A stretch of 36,494 bases of DNA from a virus, in the IMG/VR virus record IMGVR_UViG_3300021432_000025, positions 1-36,494 of that record; one strand, given 5' to 3'. The translations under genes were made by a program, and so were the position numbers. The notes beneath the pieces are model-generated. The model had not been told where the DNA came from, made no database searches, and was given only the letters and a program-made list of their open reading frames with translations. Position 1 is the stretch's first letter; the number at the start of each line of letters is the position of its first letter. Below, piece after piece: positions 12,735 to 20,382 of the stretch.

Positions 12735-13197
12735 GCCTGACTTGATTATCGGCCCGCGGCATGACCCGCAAACCGTCCGTTGGCATATTTTCGTTTGGCG
12801 CGGTTGGCAACTGTCGTTGCACAAATGGTTGCGCAGTGACAGCGACCGGGCGTTGCACGACCACAAGGCCGATAACCTGAGTATCATTTTGAACAGCGGG
12901 TATTTTGAAAAATTCTTTCATCCGAACAACGACCCGACGACAGGCGACGCCGTCCTACCGTACGTCTATACCGAACGGTTCCGTTGGCCGCTCGTGCCAT
13001 ACTTCCGCAAGGCTGAGACGCCGCACCGTGTTCGGCTGCCGAGTTCCGAGCCTGTGTGGACGATATGGCTACGTTGGCCGCCTCGACGACGTTGGGGCTA
13101 TTGGTGCGAGCGCGGTTGGGTAGATTCGGACGATTACAACAGCACGGCCGACTATTACGCGGCCGGCGTCAGTGAGGTTGGCAAAGGGTGCGGTTGA
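12727..13197 (+). CDS. Cupin-like phage protein
   Basis: 156 residues from GTG at 12727. The segment DRALHDHKADNLSIILNSGYFEKFF, later KAETPHRVRLPSSEPVWTIW, has the His-x-His plus distant His layout of a cupin barrel, and Trp-rich strands fit. I recall similar cupin-like proteins in phages, usually unassigned. A metal-dependent enzyme or sugar-binding role is possible. The GTG overlaps the endonuclease stop, so translation is likely coupled. Confidence 0.65.
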   Translation: MRKPDLIIGPRHDPQTVRWHIFVWRGWQLSLHKWLRSDSDRALHDHKADNLSIILNSGYFEKFFHPNNDPTTGDAVLPYVYTERFRWPLVPYFRKAETPHRVRLPSSEPVWTIWLRWPPRRRWGYWCERGWVDSDDYNSTADYYAAGVSEVGKGCG

Positions 13198-13352
13198 AAA
13201 AGCAAAGCATGCGGCAGTTGAAAGACGCCGCCGAACACGAGCGTACTGTACGGGCCGTCGAGGCAATCGGCAGTATCGCCCTTGAGGTTGCGGCCAAGCG
13301 CAACGTTGAAAAGCCCCGGTATTTCCGAGGGGCGTTGATAAAACCACGATAA
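13188..13352 (+). CDS. Small basic helical protein
   Basis: About 54 residues (VRLKKQSMRQLKDAAEHERT, then a helix AVEAIGSIALEVAAKRN, ending KPRYFRGALIKPR). Start is uncertain: GTG at 13188 (AGG 9 nt upstream), TTG at 13194 overlapping the previous stop, or ATG at 13209. It fills the gap between the cupin-like gene and the next Shine-Dalgarno. Function unknown. Confidence 0.5.
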   Translation: MRLKKQSMRQLKDAAEHERTVRAVEAIGSIALEVAAKRNVEKPRYFRGALIKPR

Positions 13353-13366
13353 GGAGTCTGACAGAC

Positions 13367-13672
13367 ATGGCGATTACGAAACCGAGAACGGCAGCCGATT
13401 TCCGCGCGACATACGACCGCAACGTTATCGTGCCCACGAAGATCAAGGCGGGGCTCGCGGCCCTCCTCAAGATCGGAAAAGAGCACTACGCGACCGACGA
13501 GGAGTTCCGCAGCATTTGCGGATTGCAGGGCGCACAGTTGGCCGATTTCCGTGAGCAATTCAAAAAGCATTGGTTCATCACACCAAGCATTAGTGGCAGC
13601 AAAACGCCCAAACGTGTATGGTTTGGCGACGCAAAGGTTGCGGCGAGATTGCGACCGGCTGACGAGGAATAG
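13367..13672 (+). CDS. Winged-helix-like protein paired with the phosphoesterase
   Basis: 101 residues, AAGGAG 10 nt upstream of the ATG. N-terminus ITKPRTAADFRATYDRNVIV resembles that of the next gene. The middle, GKEHYATDEEFRSICGLQGA then ADFREQFKKHWFITPS, looks like a winged helix-turn-helix (helix, turn, recognition helix, strands). Immediately upstream of the SbcD-like phosphoesterase, it may bind DNA and recruit it. Confidence 0.65.
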   Translation: MAITKPRTAADFRATYDRNVIVPTKIKAGLAALLKIGKEHYATDEEFRSICGLQGAQLADFREQFKKHWFITPSISGSKTPKRVWFGDAKVAARLRPADEE

Positions 13673-13675
13673 CAC

Positions 13676-14755
13676 ATGACTAAGGCACGTACGGCGGCGC
13701 AGTTCAAGGAACAGCACGACCCCGCAACTATCATTCTCAACCTACGCAACGAACTCAAAGACGCGCGGGCCGAGGCAATCAACGCAACCGTGATTCGCGA
13801 GATTATCGGTACCGCGAAACTCGAAACCGAAAAATTGCGCATACCGGAATGGGTCGTCAAGCCTACTGTGACCGCCGACGCGCCGGGCGTCCCGGGCCTC
13901 ATGCTGTCCGATTTGCATTGGGGCGAGAAAGTCAAACGCGAGCAAGTCAACGGCGTCAACGAGTTCGATTTGAACATCGCGCGGCGCCGGCTGCGCAACG
14001 TCGTCGAGAAAACCGTCAAGCTCTGCAAGATTCTCGACCCGGGCATGCGGTACCCGGGCATCGTGGTCAAGCTCGGCGGCGACATGGTTGGCGGCAACAT
14101 TCACGACGAACTCACGGCGACCAACGAGGCGAACATCATGCCCGTTGTGCTCGACCTATACCGTAACCTCGTGCCGGCAATCTCGCTGTTCGCCGACGTG
14201 TTCGGTAACGTGTTCCTGCCCTGCGTGAGCGGCAACCACGACCGCAGCACATACAAGACTTGGCACAAGGACCGCAACGACACGTCGTTCGGTTGGCTGT
14301 TGTATCAGTTCTTGGCCGAGCGATTCTCGAATGACAAGCGCGTCAGTTTCTACATTCCCGACAGCGCCGACGCCCTTTACCGCATTTACTCGACGCGGTA
14401 CTTGCTCACACACGGCGACCAATTCCGCTCGGGCGATTCAATCATCGGCCCAATCGGCCCGTTGATGCGCGGCAACCAAAAGAAACAACAGCGCAACGCC
14501 GCGGTCGATCAGTCATACGACATTATGGAATGCGGCCATTGGCACCAACGCATTGTGTTGTCGCACTTGATGGTCAACTCGTGCCTCAAGGGTTACGACG
14601 AATACGCGGCCGACAACAACTACCGGTTCGAGCCGCCCTCGCAGAACCTTTGCACGACGCACCCGGATATCGGCGTCAATTGGGCAATGCCCGTGTTCTG
14701 CGACCCGCCGGCCAAGCGTGACGCGACGCCGTGGGTATCGGTGCCGAAACTGTGA
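13676..14755 (+). CDS. Calcineurin-like metallophosphoesterase (Mre11/SbcD-like)
   Basis: 359 residues with all five metallophosphoesterase motifs: LSDLHWGE (D79, H81), GGDMVGG (D136), GNHDR (N187, H188), THGDQF (H246) and CGHWHQ (287-290). The 70-residue N-terminal helical segment (TKARTAAQFKEQHDPATIIL) is outside the catalytic domain and shares a motif with the preceding protein. Two-metal phosphodiesterase on DNA ends or nucleotides is expected. GAGGAA precedes the ATG, and its stop overlaps the next GTG. No SbcC-like ATPase partner is present. Confidence 0.88.
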   Translation: MTKARTAAQFKEQHDPATIILNLRNELKDARAEAINATVIREIIGTAKLETEKLRIPEWVVKPTVTADAPGVPGLMLSDLHWGEKVKREQVNGVNEFDLNIARRRLRNVVEKTVKLCKILDPGMRYPGIVVKLGGDMVGGNIHDELTATNEANIMPVVLDLYRNLVPAISLFADVFGNVFLPCVSGNHDRSTYKTWHKDRNDTSFGWLLYQFLAERFSNDKRVSFYIPDSADALYRIYSTRYLLTHGDQFRSGDSIIGPIGPLMRGNQKKQQRNAAVDQSYDIMECGHWHQRIVLSHLMVNSCLKGYDEYAADNNYRFEPPSQNLCTTHPDIGVNWAMPVFCDPPAKRDATPWVSVPKL

Positions 14756-15330
14756 GCGTCAAGCTAATCGCATTCACGGGGCTACCGCGGTCGGGTAAAG
14801 ACTCGGCCGCGGATTGGCTCTGCCTGCACGGCTACGTGCGGTTGCGGTTCGCTGACCCGCTGAAAGAGGCGGCGGCAATCCTCCTCGGGCGCACCCTCGC
14901 GGAGTGCAACGGCGACGGCGGCTTTGATCGCGAGGCCGTCATGCCCGAATGGGGTTTCAGCATGCGCGACTTTTTGCAGCGGTTCGGAACCGAGGCTATG
15001 CGCAACAATTTCGGCCAAGACTTTTGGCTAAAGCACATGCGCCGCCGGCTTGAGTCGCTGCCGGCGCTCAACACCACGCACCGCGCCGCAGTCATTACCG
15101 ATTGCCGATTCGACAACGAGGCGGCCCTCGTGCGCGAGCTTGGCGGGGTCGTGGTCGAGATTCGCCGGCCCGGGCTCGTGCCCTCAGCCCACGTGAGCGA
15201 CAAGGGCGTCGAGCCTGACGTTGTGCTCGACAACGATGGTACAATGCCGCAGTTCGCCGAGAAAATCGGCAAGTTCATGCTCGCATATCATGCCGCTACT
15301 CAGAGCCGACCCGCCGCCAAACCAACGTAA
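14752..15330 (+). CDS. Deoxynucleoside monophosphate kinase-like protein
   Basis: 192 residues from GTG (GTGA overlap). Walker A GLPRSGKDS at residues 10-18 is followed by DWLCLHGYVRLRFADPLKEA, the substrate-lid region typical of T4 gp1-like dNMP kinases, then RDFLQRFGTEAMRNNFGQDF with the conserved GTE and ITDCRFDNEAALVRELGG (Walker B-like strand). It would phosphorylate dNMPs to dNDPs for phage DNA synthesis. Confidence 0.85.
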   Translation: MSVKLIAFTGLPRSGKDSAADWLCLHGYVRLRFADPLKEAAAILLGRTLAECNGDGGFDREAVMPEWGFSMRDFLQRFGTEAMRNNFGQDFWLKHMRRRLESLPALNTTHRAAVITDCRFDNEAALVRELGGVVVEIRRPGLVPSAHVSDKGVEPDVVLDNDGTMPQFAEKIGKFMLAYHAATQSRPAAKPT

Positions 15331-16225
15331 GCCCGTCACGGTTCGCGCCATTCACGCGAGCGCAGCCGTGCAAGCGTGGTATTTCGCCGAACTCGACAAG
15401 CTTGTCGGGCAAATGGCGGCCGAGGTTTCGCAGGCAATCCTAATCACGTACGGCCGGTTCACGCCGCCCGAGCTTGCCAAGGACGCCAAGCCCGAGGAGT
15501 TTTTCGACGACCTAGCGACCGACGCGCCGCGCAACCCGTCGTTGTTGCTACGCGCCGCGCTGCGTAAATGGGGCGGCCTTTGGGTCAGTCGGTTCGACAC
15601 GCTTTCGCTCGAACTCGGCAAGAAATTTACGAGCAAGTCGTTTGGTATCACGCAAACGCAGATGCGCGCTGCGCTTAAAGACGCCGGGTTTACGATCAAG
15701 TTCAAGCCCTCGCCGGGCGCCGCCGCGGCGTATCACGCGGTCGCCGCCGAGCAAGTCAACCTCATAAAATCAATCCCGCAGCAATACCTAAAGGACGTTG
15801 AAACTAAGGTATGCGCCTCGGTCATGAAAGGCGCGGACATGCATGCGCTCAGCGTGGATTTACGCAAGACGTACGGCGTTACTCGTGACCGGGCGGCGTT
15901 GATAGCTAGGGACCAAAATTCAAAAGCAAAGGCCACTATCGAACGGGCACGGCGTCAAGAATTAGGAATCACACATGCAATCTGGCAGCACTCAGCGGGC
16001 GGCCGAGTTCCGCGCGCAACGCACGTCGCTATGTCAGGTAAAGCGTATCCGTTGGCTCAAGGCATGTGGGATTCAAACGAAGGTGCTTACGTGTTGCCCG
16101 GCGAACTCGTGAACTGTAGATGCACAAGTAAGGCTGTGATTCCTGCGTTTGATACTATCGAGTCGGCGCAACAACGTTCGCGCGAGACGGCTTACTTGCG
16201 GGCCGCGCGCGCACGCGCACGATAG
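15290..16225 (+). CDS. Head morphogenesis protein (Mu gpF/SPP1 gp7-like)
   Basis: 311 residues from ATG at 15290, overlapping the kinase gene by 41 nt; no good ribosome-binding site is seen. The C-terminal ALIARDQNSKAKATIERARR, then HVAMSGKAYPLAQGMWDSNE and ELVNCRCTSKAV, is the gpF-like minor capsid signature. It binds the portal and helps early head assembly. GC falls from ~62% in the 5' half to ~50% from about 15,880 to the end, where codon choice also changes, next to the HNH gene whose 3' end overlaps this gene's last 71 nt. Confidence 0.85.
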   Translation: MPLLRADPPPNQRKPVTVRAIHASAAVQAWYFAELDKLVGQMAAEVSQAILITYGRFTPPELAKDAKPEEFFDDLATDAPRNPSLLLRAALRKWGGLWVSRFDTLSLELGKKFTSKSFGITQTQMRAALKDAGFTIKFKPSPGAAAAYHAVAAEQVNLIKSIPQQYLKDVETKVCASVMKGADMHALSVDLRKTYGVTRDRAALIARDQNSKAKATIERARRQELGITHAIWQHSAGGRVPRATHVAMSGKAYPLAQGMWDSNEGAYVLPGELVNCRCTSKAVIPAFDTIESAQQRSRETAYLRAARARAR

Positions 16226-16655
16226 GCCACATACCCGGCCAATGTCGGTTACTCTTTTTGGAATTCTGCCGCCGCGTCAGTAATCGCATGTTGGCCTCGC
16301 AATGCAGCCCGCAAACCCATTTCGATTGCAGCGGTACCACGTGGTCAACCTCGCGTTTGCGCCGTTGCGCCTCGGCGTAGATTTCGGCGATTGCAACGGG
16401 ATCGGCCCAACGCGGCGTAGCGCGTACCTCAACTGCCCGACGCTTTGAGTGTCGTTCGGCGAGTCGCGCGCGATGTTTGTCTCGATAGCGGGCCGTGTAC
16501 TCGGCGCCCTTTTTTCGATTGAATTTTGCGACACGAGCACGAGCCGTTGCACGATTTGCCGCTCGCCATTTGGCTTGATGCGCGCGCAGCCGCTCACGAT
16601 TTCTTAGACGCCATACCGCGTAATACTCTGCCTGTCGTTCTTTGCTCCACGCCAT
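16155..16655 (-). CDS. HNH endonuclease (probable homing nuclease)
   Basis: 166 residues, opposite to all neighbours. A long basic helical N-terminus (AYVWRLRNRER-type, Arg/Ala-rich, residues 1-75) precedes the HNH core EVDHVVPLQSKWVCGLHCEA, then NMRLLTRRQNSKKSNRHW (H-N-N/H). The last ~24 residues (IVRVRARPASKPSRAN) are read antisense to the head morphogenesis gene's end. It has its own promoter directly before the ATG. Free-standing HNH genes of this type cleave a related genome at the insertion site and spread by repair. Confidence 0.85.
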   Translation of the reverse strand: MAWSKERQAEYYAVWRLRNRERLRAHQAKWRAANRATARARVAKFNRKKGAEYTARYRDKHRARLAERHSKRRAVEVRATPRWADPVAIAEIYAEAQRRKREVDHVVPLQSKWVCGLHCEANMRLLTRRQNSKKSNRHWPGMWPIVRVRARPASKPSRANVVAPTR

Positions 16656-16661
16656 TCCGTG

Positions 16662-16689
16662 AGAATAACAAGGTTGAACGGTTTGCGAA
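16662..16689 (-). promoter_or_regulatory. Promoter candidate of the HNH gene, leaderless type
   Basis: Minus strand TTCGCA, 16-bp spacer, TATTCT, then 6 nt (CACGGA) to the ATG. Its -35 overlaps the -35 of the divergent plus-strand promoter. Confidence 0.4.
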
Positions 16690-16712
16690 AGTGATGCACG
16701 TCACAGTATCCT
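16683..16712 (+). promoter_or_regulatory. Promoter candidate of the DUF2213 gene, leaderless type
   Basis: TTGCGA, 18-bp spacer, TATCCT, then 6 nt (AGCGAC) to ATG. No Shine-Dalgarno. Same spacing as at 2788, 5425 and 12388. Confidence 0.5.
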
Positions 16713-16718
16713 AGCGAC

Positions 16719-17594
16719 ATGCCCCTAGAATCTGGTAAATCAAAGGCCGCGTTTTCTCATAACGTCGCGGCTGAAAAGAACGCTGGCAAGCCGACCAAGC
16801 AAGCCGTCGCTATCGCCTATTCTAAACAGCGCGGCGACTGCGATATCGACACGGACAGCGACGACTGTTCTATCGAAATGGACACCAACGCCGCGGAGCT
16901 TGTCGAGGCCGCAATCGCTGCCGGCGAGAAAGAACTCAAGAACCAAAAGGCCGCGTTGCAATCGTTGCGCGGCAAGGCTAGCGACGCGCGCCTCGGGTTC
17001 GATCGCATGCCGTTCTCGCTCGTCCGTCCGCAACTCGCGACTGACCGGCGCATGGAAACTATCGACGGCATTTTGCACGTGTACGAGTGCAACATCACCA
17101 AAGCGAATGTATGCCCGTACCTCGGCGCCGAGATTCCCGGTAGTGAAGCCCTCGGCCTCGACCCGACGAAAATTTACATGCTTTACCGTGACGCGTCCGA
17201 GTTGCAGGCCGCGGTAAAATCGTACGACCGAATTCAATTGCTGTTGATGCACGTGGCCGTCAACCCGGACGCGCCTCAACAGTTCATCACGGTAGGCACC
17301 GCGAGTAACGCGCGATTCGCGCACCCGTACGTCAAGGCCGATCTAGCCGTGTGGACGCGCGAAGGTATCGACGCAATCGGCACGCCCGAGAATCCCGGCA
17401 AGCAACGCGAGTTGTCGTGCGGGTATCACTACAAGCCCGACATGACGCCCGGCACAAGCCCCGAGGGCGAAAAGTACGACGGCCGCATGACACAGATTAT
17501 TGCGAACCATATTGCGTTGGTCGAGGCGGGGCGCGCCGGCCCCGACGTGATGGTTGCCGACGGCATGTTGCATATCGCCCGGCGTTTGATATAA
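16719..17594 (+). CDS. DUF2213 protein, probable prohead protease
   Basis: 291 residues. N-terminal MPLESGKSKAAFSHNVAAEK then KPTKQAVAIAYSKQRG is a small module common as a separate phage protein. The DUF2213 body (~100-291) holds DGILHVYECNITKANVCPYL, RIQLLLMHVAVNPDAP, RELSCGYHYKPD and MTQIIANHIALVEAGRAGPD. The Ser-Cys-Gly-Tyr and Asn-His stretches stand where Ser and His act in prohead-protease-like folds. It would process scaffold and capsid proteins during maturation. The scaffold and capsid genes follow. It begins without Shine-Dalgarno after its own promoter. Confidence 0.8.
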   Translation: MPLESGKSKAAFSHNVAAEKNAGKPTKQAVAIAYSKQRGDCDIDTDSDDCSIEMDTNAAELVEAAIAAGEKELKNQKAALQSLRGKASDARLGFDRMPFSLVRPQLATDRRMETIDGILHVYECNITKANVCPYLGAEIPGSEALGLDPTKIYMLYRDASELQAAVKSYDRIQLLLMHVAVNPDAPQQFITVGTASNARFAHPYVKADLAVWTREGIDAIGTPENPGKQRELSCGYHYKPDMTPGTSPEGEKYDGRMTQIIANHIALVEAGRAGPDVMVADGMLHIARRLI

Positions 17595-17643
17595 CCTAGC
17601 CGCACTTGTGATTTAGTTCTCATTTCCAACACGAGCCCGAAAC

Positions 17644-18357
17644 ATGAAAGCATCAAAAGTCGCCGCGGTAGTTTCCGCCCTACTCGCCACGGATCAAAAG
17701 CCGACCGAGGCGTCAATTTTGGCCGCGATTCTCGCCGCCGACAAAAAGGGTAAGGACGAGGGCGGGCTCGGTCCTGTCGAGATTCAGAAAGCCAAGGACG
17801 AAAAGGAAAAGGCCGAGGACGCCGAAAAGTTCGGCGCGTCTGACGCCGCCGCGGAATACTTCGGTAAGACCAAGGACGAATGGGAAAAAATGCCGGCCAA
17901 GGATCGCGCCGCAGCCCGTGACGCCGCCGAGAACGACGACCCCGAGCACACCAACGACGGCGACCCGGACGTTGACGCCAATGACGACGTGCAGCCCAAG
18001 GAATCAGTGACGGGCGGCGGTTCGCCGGCCGGCAACAAGGGCAAGGAACCCGCCAAGGACAAGGCGCACGACGCCAAAATCAAGGTTGCCCTCGACGCTC
18101 GTGACGCTCTGCATGCAGCGCGCCGCGATGTTGAAACGGTGCTCGGCGTGGTCGCGTACGACAGCGCCGCGGAAGTTTACAAGGCGGCGCTCGACAAGCT
18201 CGGCGTCGCGACCGACGGCGTACACCCGTCAGCGTTCGCCACACTGTTCCGCATGAAGCGCGAGGCCGTGACGGCAACCGCGCCCACGCTCGGCAGCGAC
18301 GCGGCGACCGTGAGCACGATGGCCGGAAAGATCAAGGGTTACACGCGCCTCCCGTAA
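17644..18357 (+). CDS. Scaffold/prohead core protein
   Basis: 237 residues. A very charged, low-complexity region (AKDEKEKAEDAEKFGASDAA, then an acidic DPEHTNDGDPDVDANDD segment) is typical of scaffold proteins. The C-terminal helices ALDARDALHAARRDVETVLG and SAFATLFRMKREAVTA resemble the C-terminal part of DUF2213-associated proteins. Position between protease-like and capsid genes supports the role. A 49-nt gap precedes it; the ribosome-binding site is weak. Confidence 0.7.
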   Translation: MKASKVAAVVSALLATDQKPTEASILAAILAADKKGKDEGGLGPVEIQKAKDEKEKAEDAEKFGASDAAAEYFGKTKDEWEKMPAKDRAAARDAAENDDPEHTNDGDPDVDANDDVQPKESVTGGGSPAGNKGKEPAKDKAHDAKIKVALDARDALHAARRDVETVLGVVAYDSAAEVYKAALDKLGVATDGVHPSAFATLFRMKREAVTATAPTLGSDAATVSTMAGKIKGYTRLP

Positions 18358-18387
18358 TTTTCGATTTCAAGCACAGGACATACGAAC

Positions 18388-19296
18388 ATGAGTTTTCAAA
18401 AAGTCGTCAATCTGAATCAGGCCCCGGGCGTGCTCGGCGATTTCGCAAGCACCAACCCGTTTTCCTCGGTCACGGCCGCGCAAGGCGCGCTCGTCGCCCC
18501 GGTCGGCGGCCTCACGGTTGGCAATTTCTTTTGGGTCGGCCCCGCGGGTCAAACCTCGCAGTCGTTCGTCAGCGGTTGGCAAATCGCTTTCCTCGGCCGC
18601 AATGAGCAAGCCCTCATTACCCAATTTCTCGGCGAGGCAACGCTCGTCGTACCGGAAGGGTTCATGGTCACGGGTTTCAACGGCGGCGACTTTTGGGCGT
18701 ACTTCGCCGAGGGCGCAACGGCGCTCGCGCAGGTTTACGCCGACGAAGTTACCGGCGAACCGCAGATGCAGACGACCAACACCGTAACCGGCGAAGTCGG
18801 TTTCACGGGTACCGCGTCGTTCGCGACGAACGTCATGACGGTTGTCACGAACACGTCGGGAATCATCCTGCCGGGCGACGTGGTCACGTCTGCGACCGTC
18901 ACGGGCGGCACGACTATTCTGGCGCAGTTGACCGGGTTGCCCGGCGCTGTCGGCAGCACGTACAGCCTCAGCACTGCCCCGGGCACAATCGCCACGCAGG
19001 CCGCGACGACCGCGAGCGACGTGTTGAACGTGACCGCGCTTGTAACCGGCAGTCTGTCAGCCGGCGACACGATTACCGGAACCGGCGTAACTGCGGGCAC
19101 CACGATTGCCCAACAGTTGAGCGGCCCGGCCGGCGGCGTCGGAACGTACTTGCTCGATATCCCGGGCGGCGTACCGTTCCATACCGCCTCGGAAATCATC
19201 ACGGGCCCGGCGAACACGATTGCAACGGGTTGGACCGTCGGCCCGATCACTTTGACCGGCGCCGGCATCGCGAAGATTTCCGCGGCGGCCGTCTAA
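18388..19296 (+). CDS. Structural cement-like capsid protein with two inserted beta domains
   Basis: 302 residues. The N-terminal ~130 residues (VNLNQAPGVLGDFASTNPFS, GLTVGNFFWVG, EQALITQFLGEATLVVPEGF, GGDFWAYFAEGATALAQVYA) match the gp24-type cement family. Then come two copies of a beta-rich domain: GTASFATNVMTVVTNTSGII ... VGSTYSLS and VLNVTALVTGSLSAGDTITG ... GGVGTYLLDIPGG. The last 20 residues close the cement fold. It would decorate or stabilise the capsid, with the extra domains exposed. AGGACAYACGAAC precedes its ATG as before the capsid gene. Confidence 0.75.
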   Translation: MSFQKVVNLNQAPGVLGDFASTNPFSSVTAAQGALVAPVGGLTVGNFFWVGPAGQTSQSFVSGWQIAFLGRNEQALITQFLGEATLVVPEGFMVTGFNGGDFWAYFAEGATALAQVYADEVTGEPQMQTTNTVTGEVGFTGTASFATNVMTVVTNTSGIILPGDVVTSATVTGGTTILAQLTGLPGAVGSTYSLSTAPGTIATQAATTASDVLNVTALVTGSLSAGDTITGTGVTAGTTIAQQLSGPAGGVGTYLLDIPGGVPFHTASEIITGPANTIATGWTVGPITLTGAGIAKISAAAV

Positions 19297-19332
19297 TTTC
19301 TGATTTGAACTGAGAACATAGGACACACGAAC

Positions 19333-20367
19333 ATGAATCGCATTGCACTCGACCACGCAGACTTGGGCCGCCGGTACGGAATTCACTACATGGCCGGATT
19401 GGCGCAGGAAGCGCGCGGCATGCAGTTGATTGACCGGTCGGTTGCCCTCGACGCACAGCTGGCGCTCGTGACCGCGGCCAATGCGGGCATTCCGTCCTTG
19501 TTCACGACCTACGTTGACCCCAACAACATCGAAATCGTTGTTGCCCCGGTCAAGGCCGTCGAACTGTACGGCGAAACGAAAAAGGGTACGTGGGTCAGCG
19601 ATACGGCCATGTTCATCACCGTCGAGCGCACGGGCGAGGTTTCCTCGTACGGCGATTTCTCGCAAGACGGAATGAGCAACGCGAACGTCAATTTCCCGCA
19701 GCGTCAGAGCTACCACTACCAGACCAACACGCGTTGGGGCGAGCGCGAGCTTGCGCGCATGTCCGAGGCCAAAGTCGATTGGGCCTCAAAGGTGAATGAG
19801 GGCTCAATTCTGGCGCTGAAAAAGTATCAGAATTTCGTGTACCTGTACGGCGTGCAGGGCTTGCAGTTGTACGGCGGAACGAACGACCCGAGCTTGCCGG
19901 CCTCGCTGGCGCCCACGGGCACGTGGTTCGGTGCGTCGGGCGATTTCATCTACGCCGACATTCTGCGCCTCGTGCAGCAACTCGTCATTCAGGGCCAAGG
20001 CTTGATTGATGCTGAGTCGGCTTTCACAATGGGTATCAGCCCCGGCAACGCGATGAATCTGAACAACACGAACACGTACAACGTGAACGTGTACACGCAG
20101 ATCAAAACGAACTTCCCGAACCTGAAAATTGTCACCATTCCCGAGTTCGCAATCAGCGGCGGCGGGAACGGCGGCGGCACCGAGTTCGTGCAGTTGATCG
20201 CGGACAGCGTCGAGGGTCAGCGCACCGTCGAGTGTGCGTTCACCGAGAAAATGCGCGCGCACGCGATCGTGACGAAAACCTCGTCTTGGGAACAGAAAAA
20301 GTCTCAGGGCGCATGGGGCGCGATTTTCTACCGCCCGGCGTTCGTCGTCTCGTACTTGGGGGCATAA
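19333..20367 (+). CDS. Major capsid protein (DUF2184-like)
   Basis: 344 residues. N-terminal DLGRRYGIHYMAGLAQEARG, then VDPNNIEIVVAPVKAVELYG, YHYQTNTRWGERELARMSEA, and C-terminal FTEKMRAHAIVTKTSSWEQK with AIFYRPAFVVSYLGA match the DUF2184 capsid family (HK97 fold). Hundreds of copies form the icosahedral head. AGGACACACGAAC before the ATG gives a ribosome-binding site. The codons are strongly GC-ending, as expected for a highly expressed gene. Confidence 0.9.
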   Translation: MNRIALDHADLGRRYGIHYMAGLAQEARGMQLIDRSVALDAQLALVTAANAGIPSLFTTYVDPNNIEIVVAPVKAVELYGETKKGTWVSDTAMFITVERTGEVSSYGDFSQDGMSNANVNFPQRQSYHYQTNTRWGERELARMSEAKVDWASKVNEGSILALKKYQNFVYLYGVQGLQLYGGTNDPSLPASLAPTGTWFGASGDFIYADILRLVQQLVIQGQGLIDAESAFTMGISPGNAMNLNNTNTYNVNVYTQIKTNFPNLKIVTIPEFAISGGGNGGGTEFVQLIADSVEGQRTVECAFTEKMRAHAIVTKTSSWEQKKSQGAWGAIFYRPAFVVSYLGA

Positions 20368-20382
20368 GCCGCCCCGCCCGAC

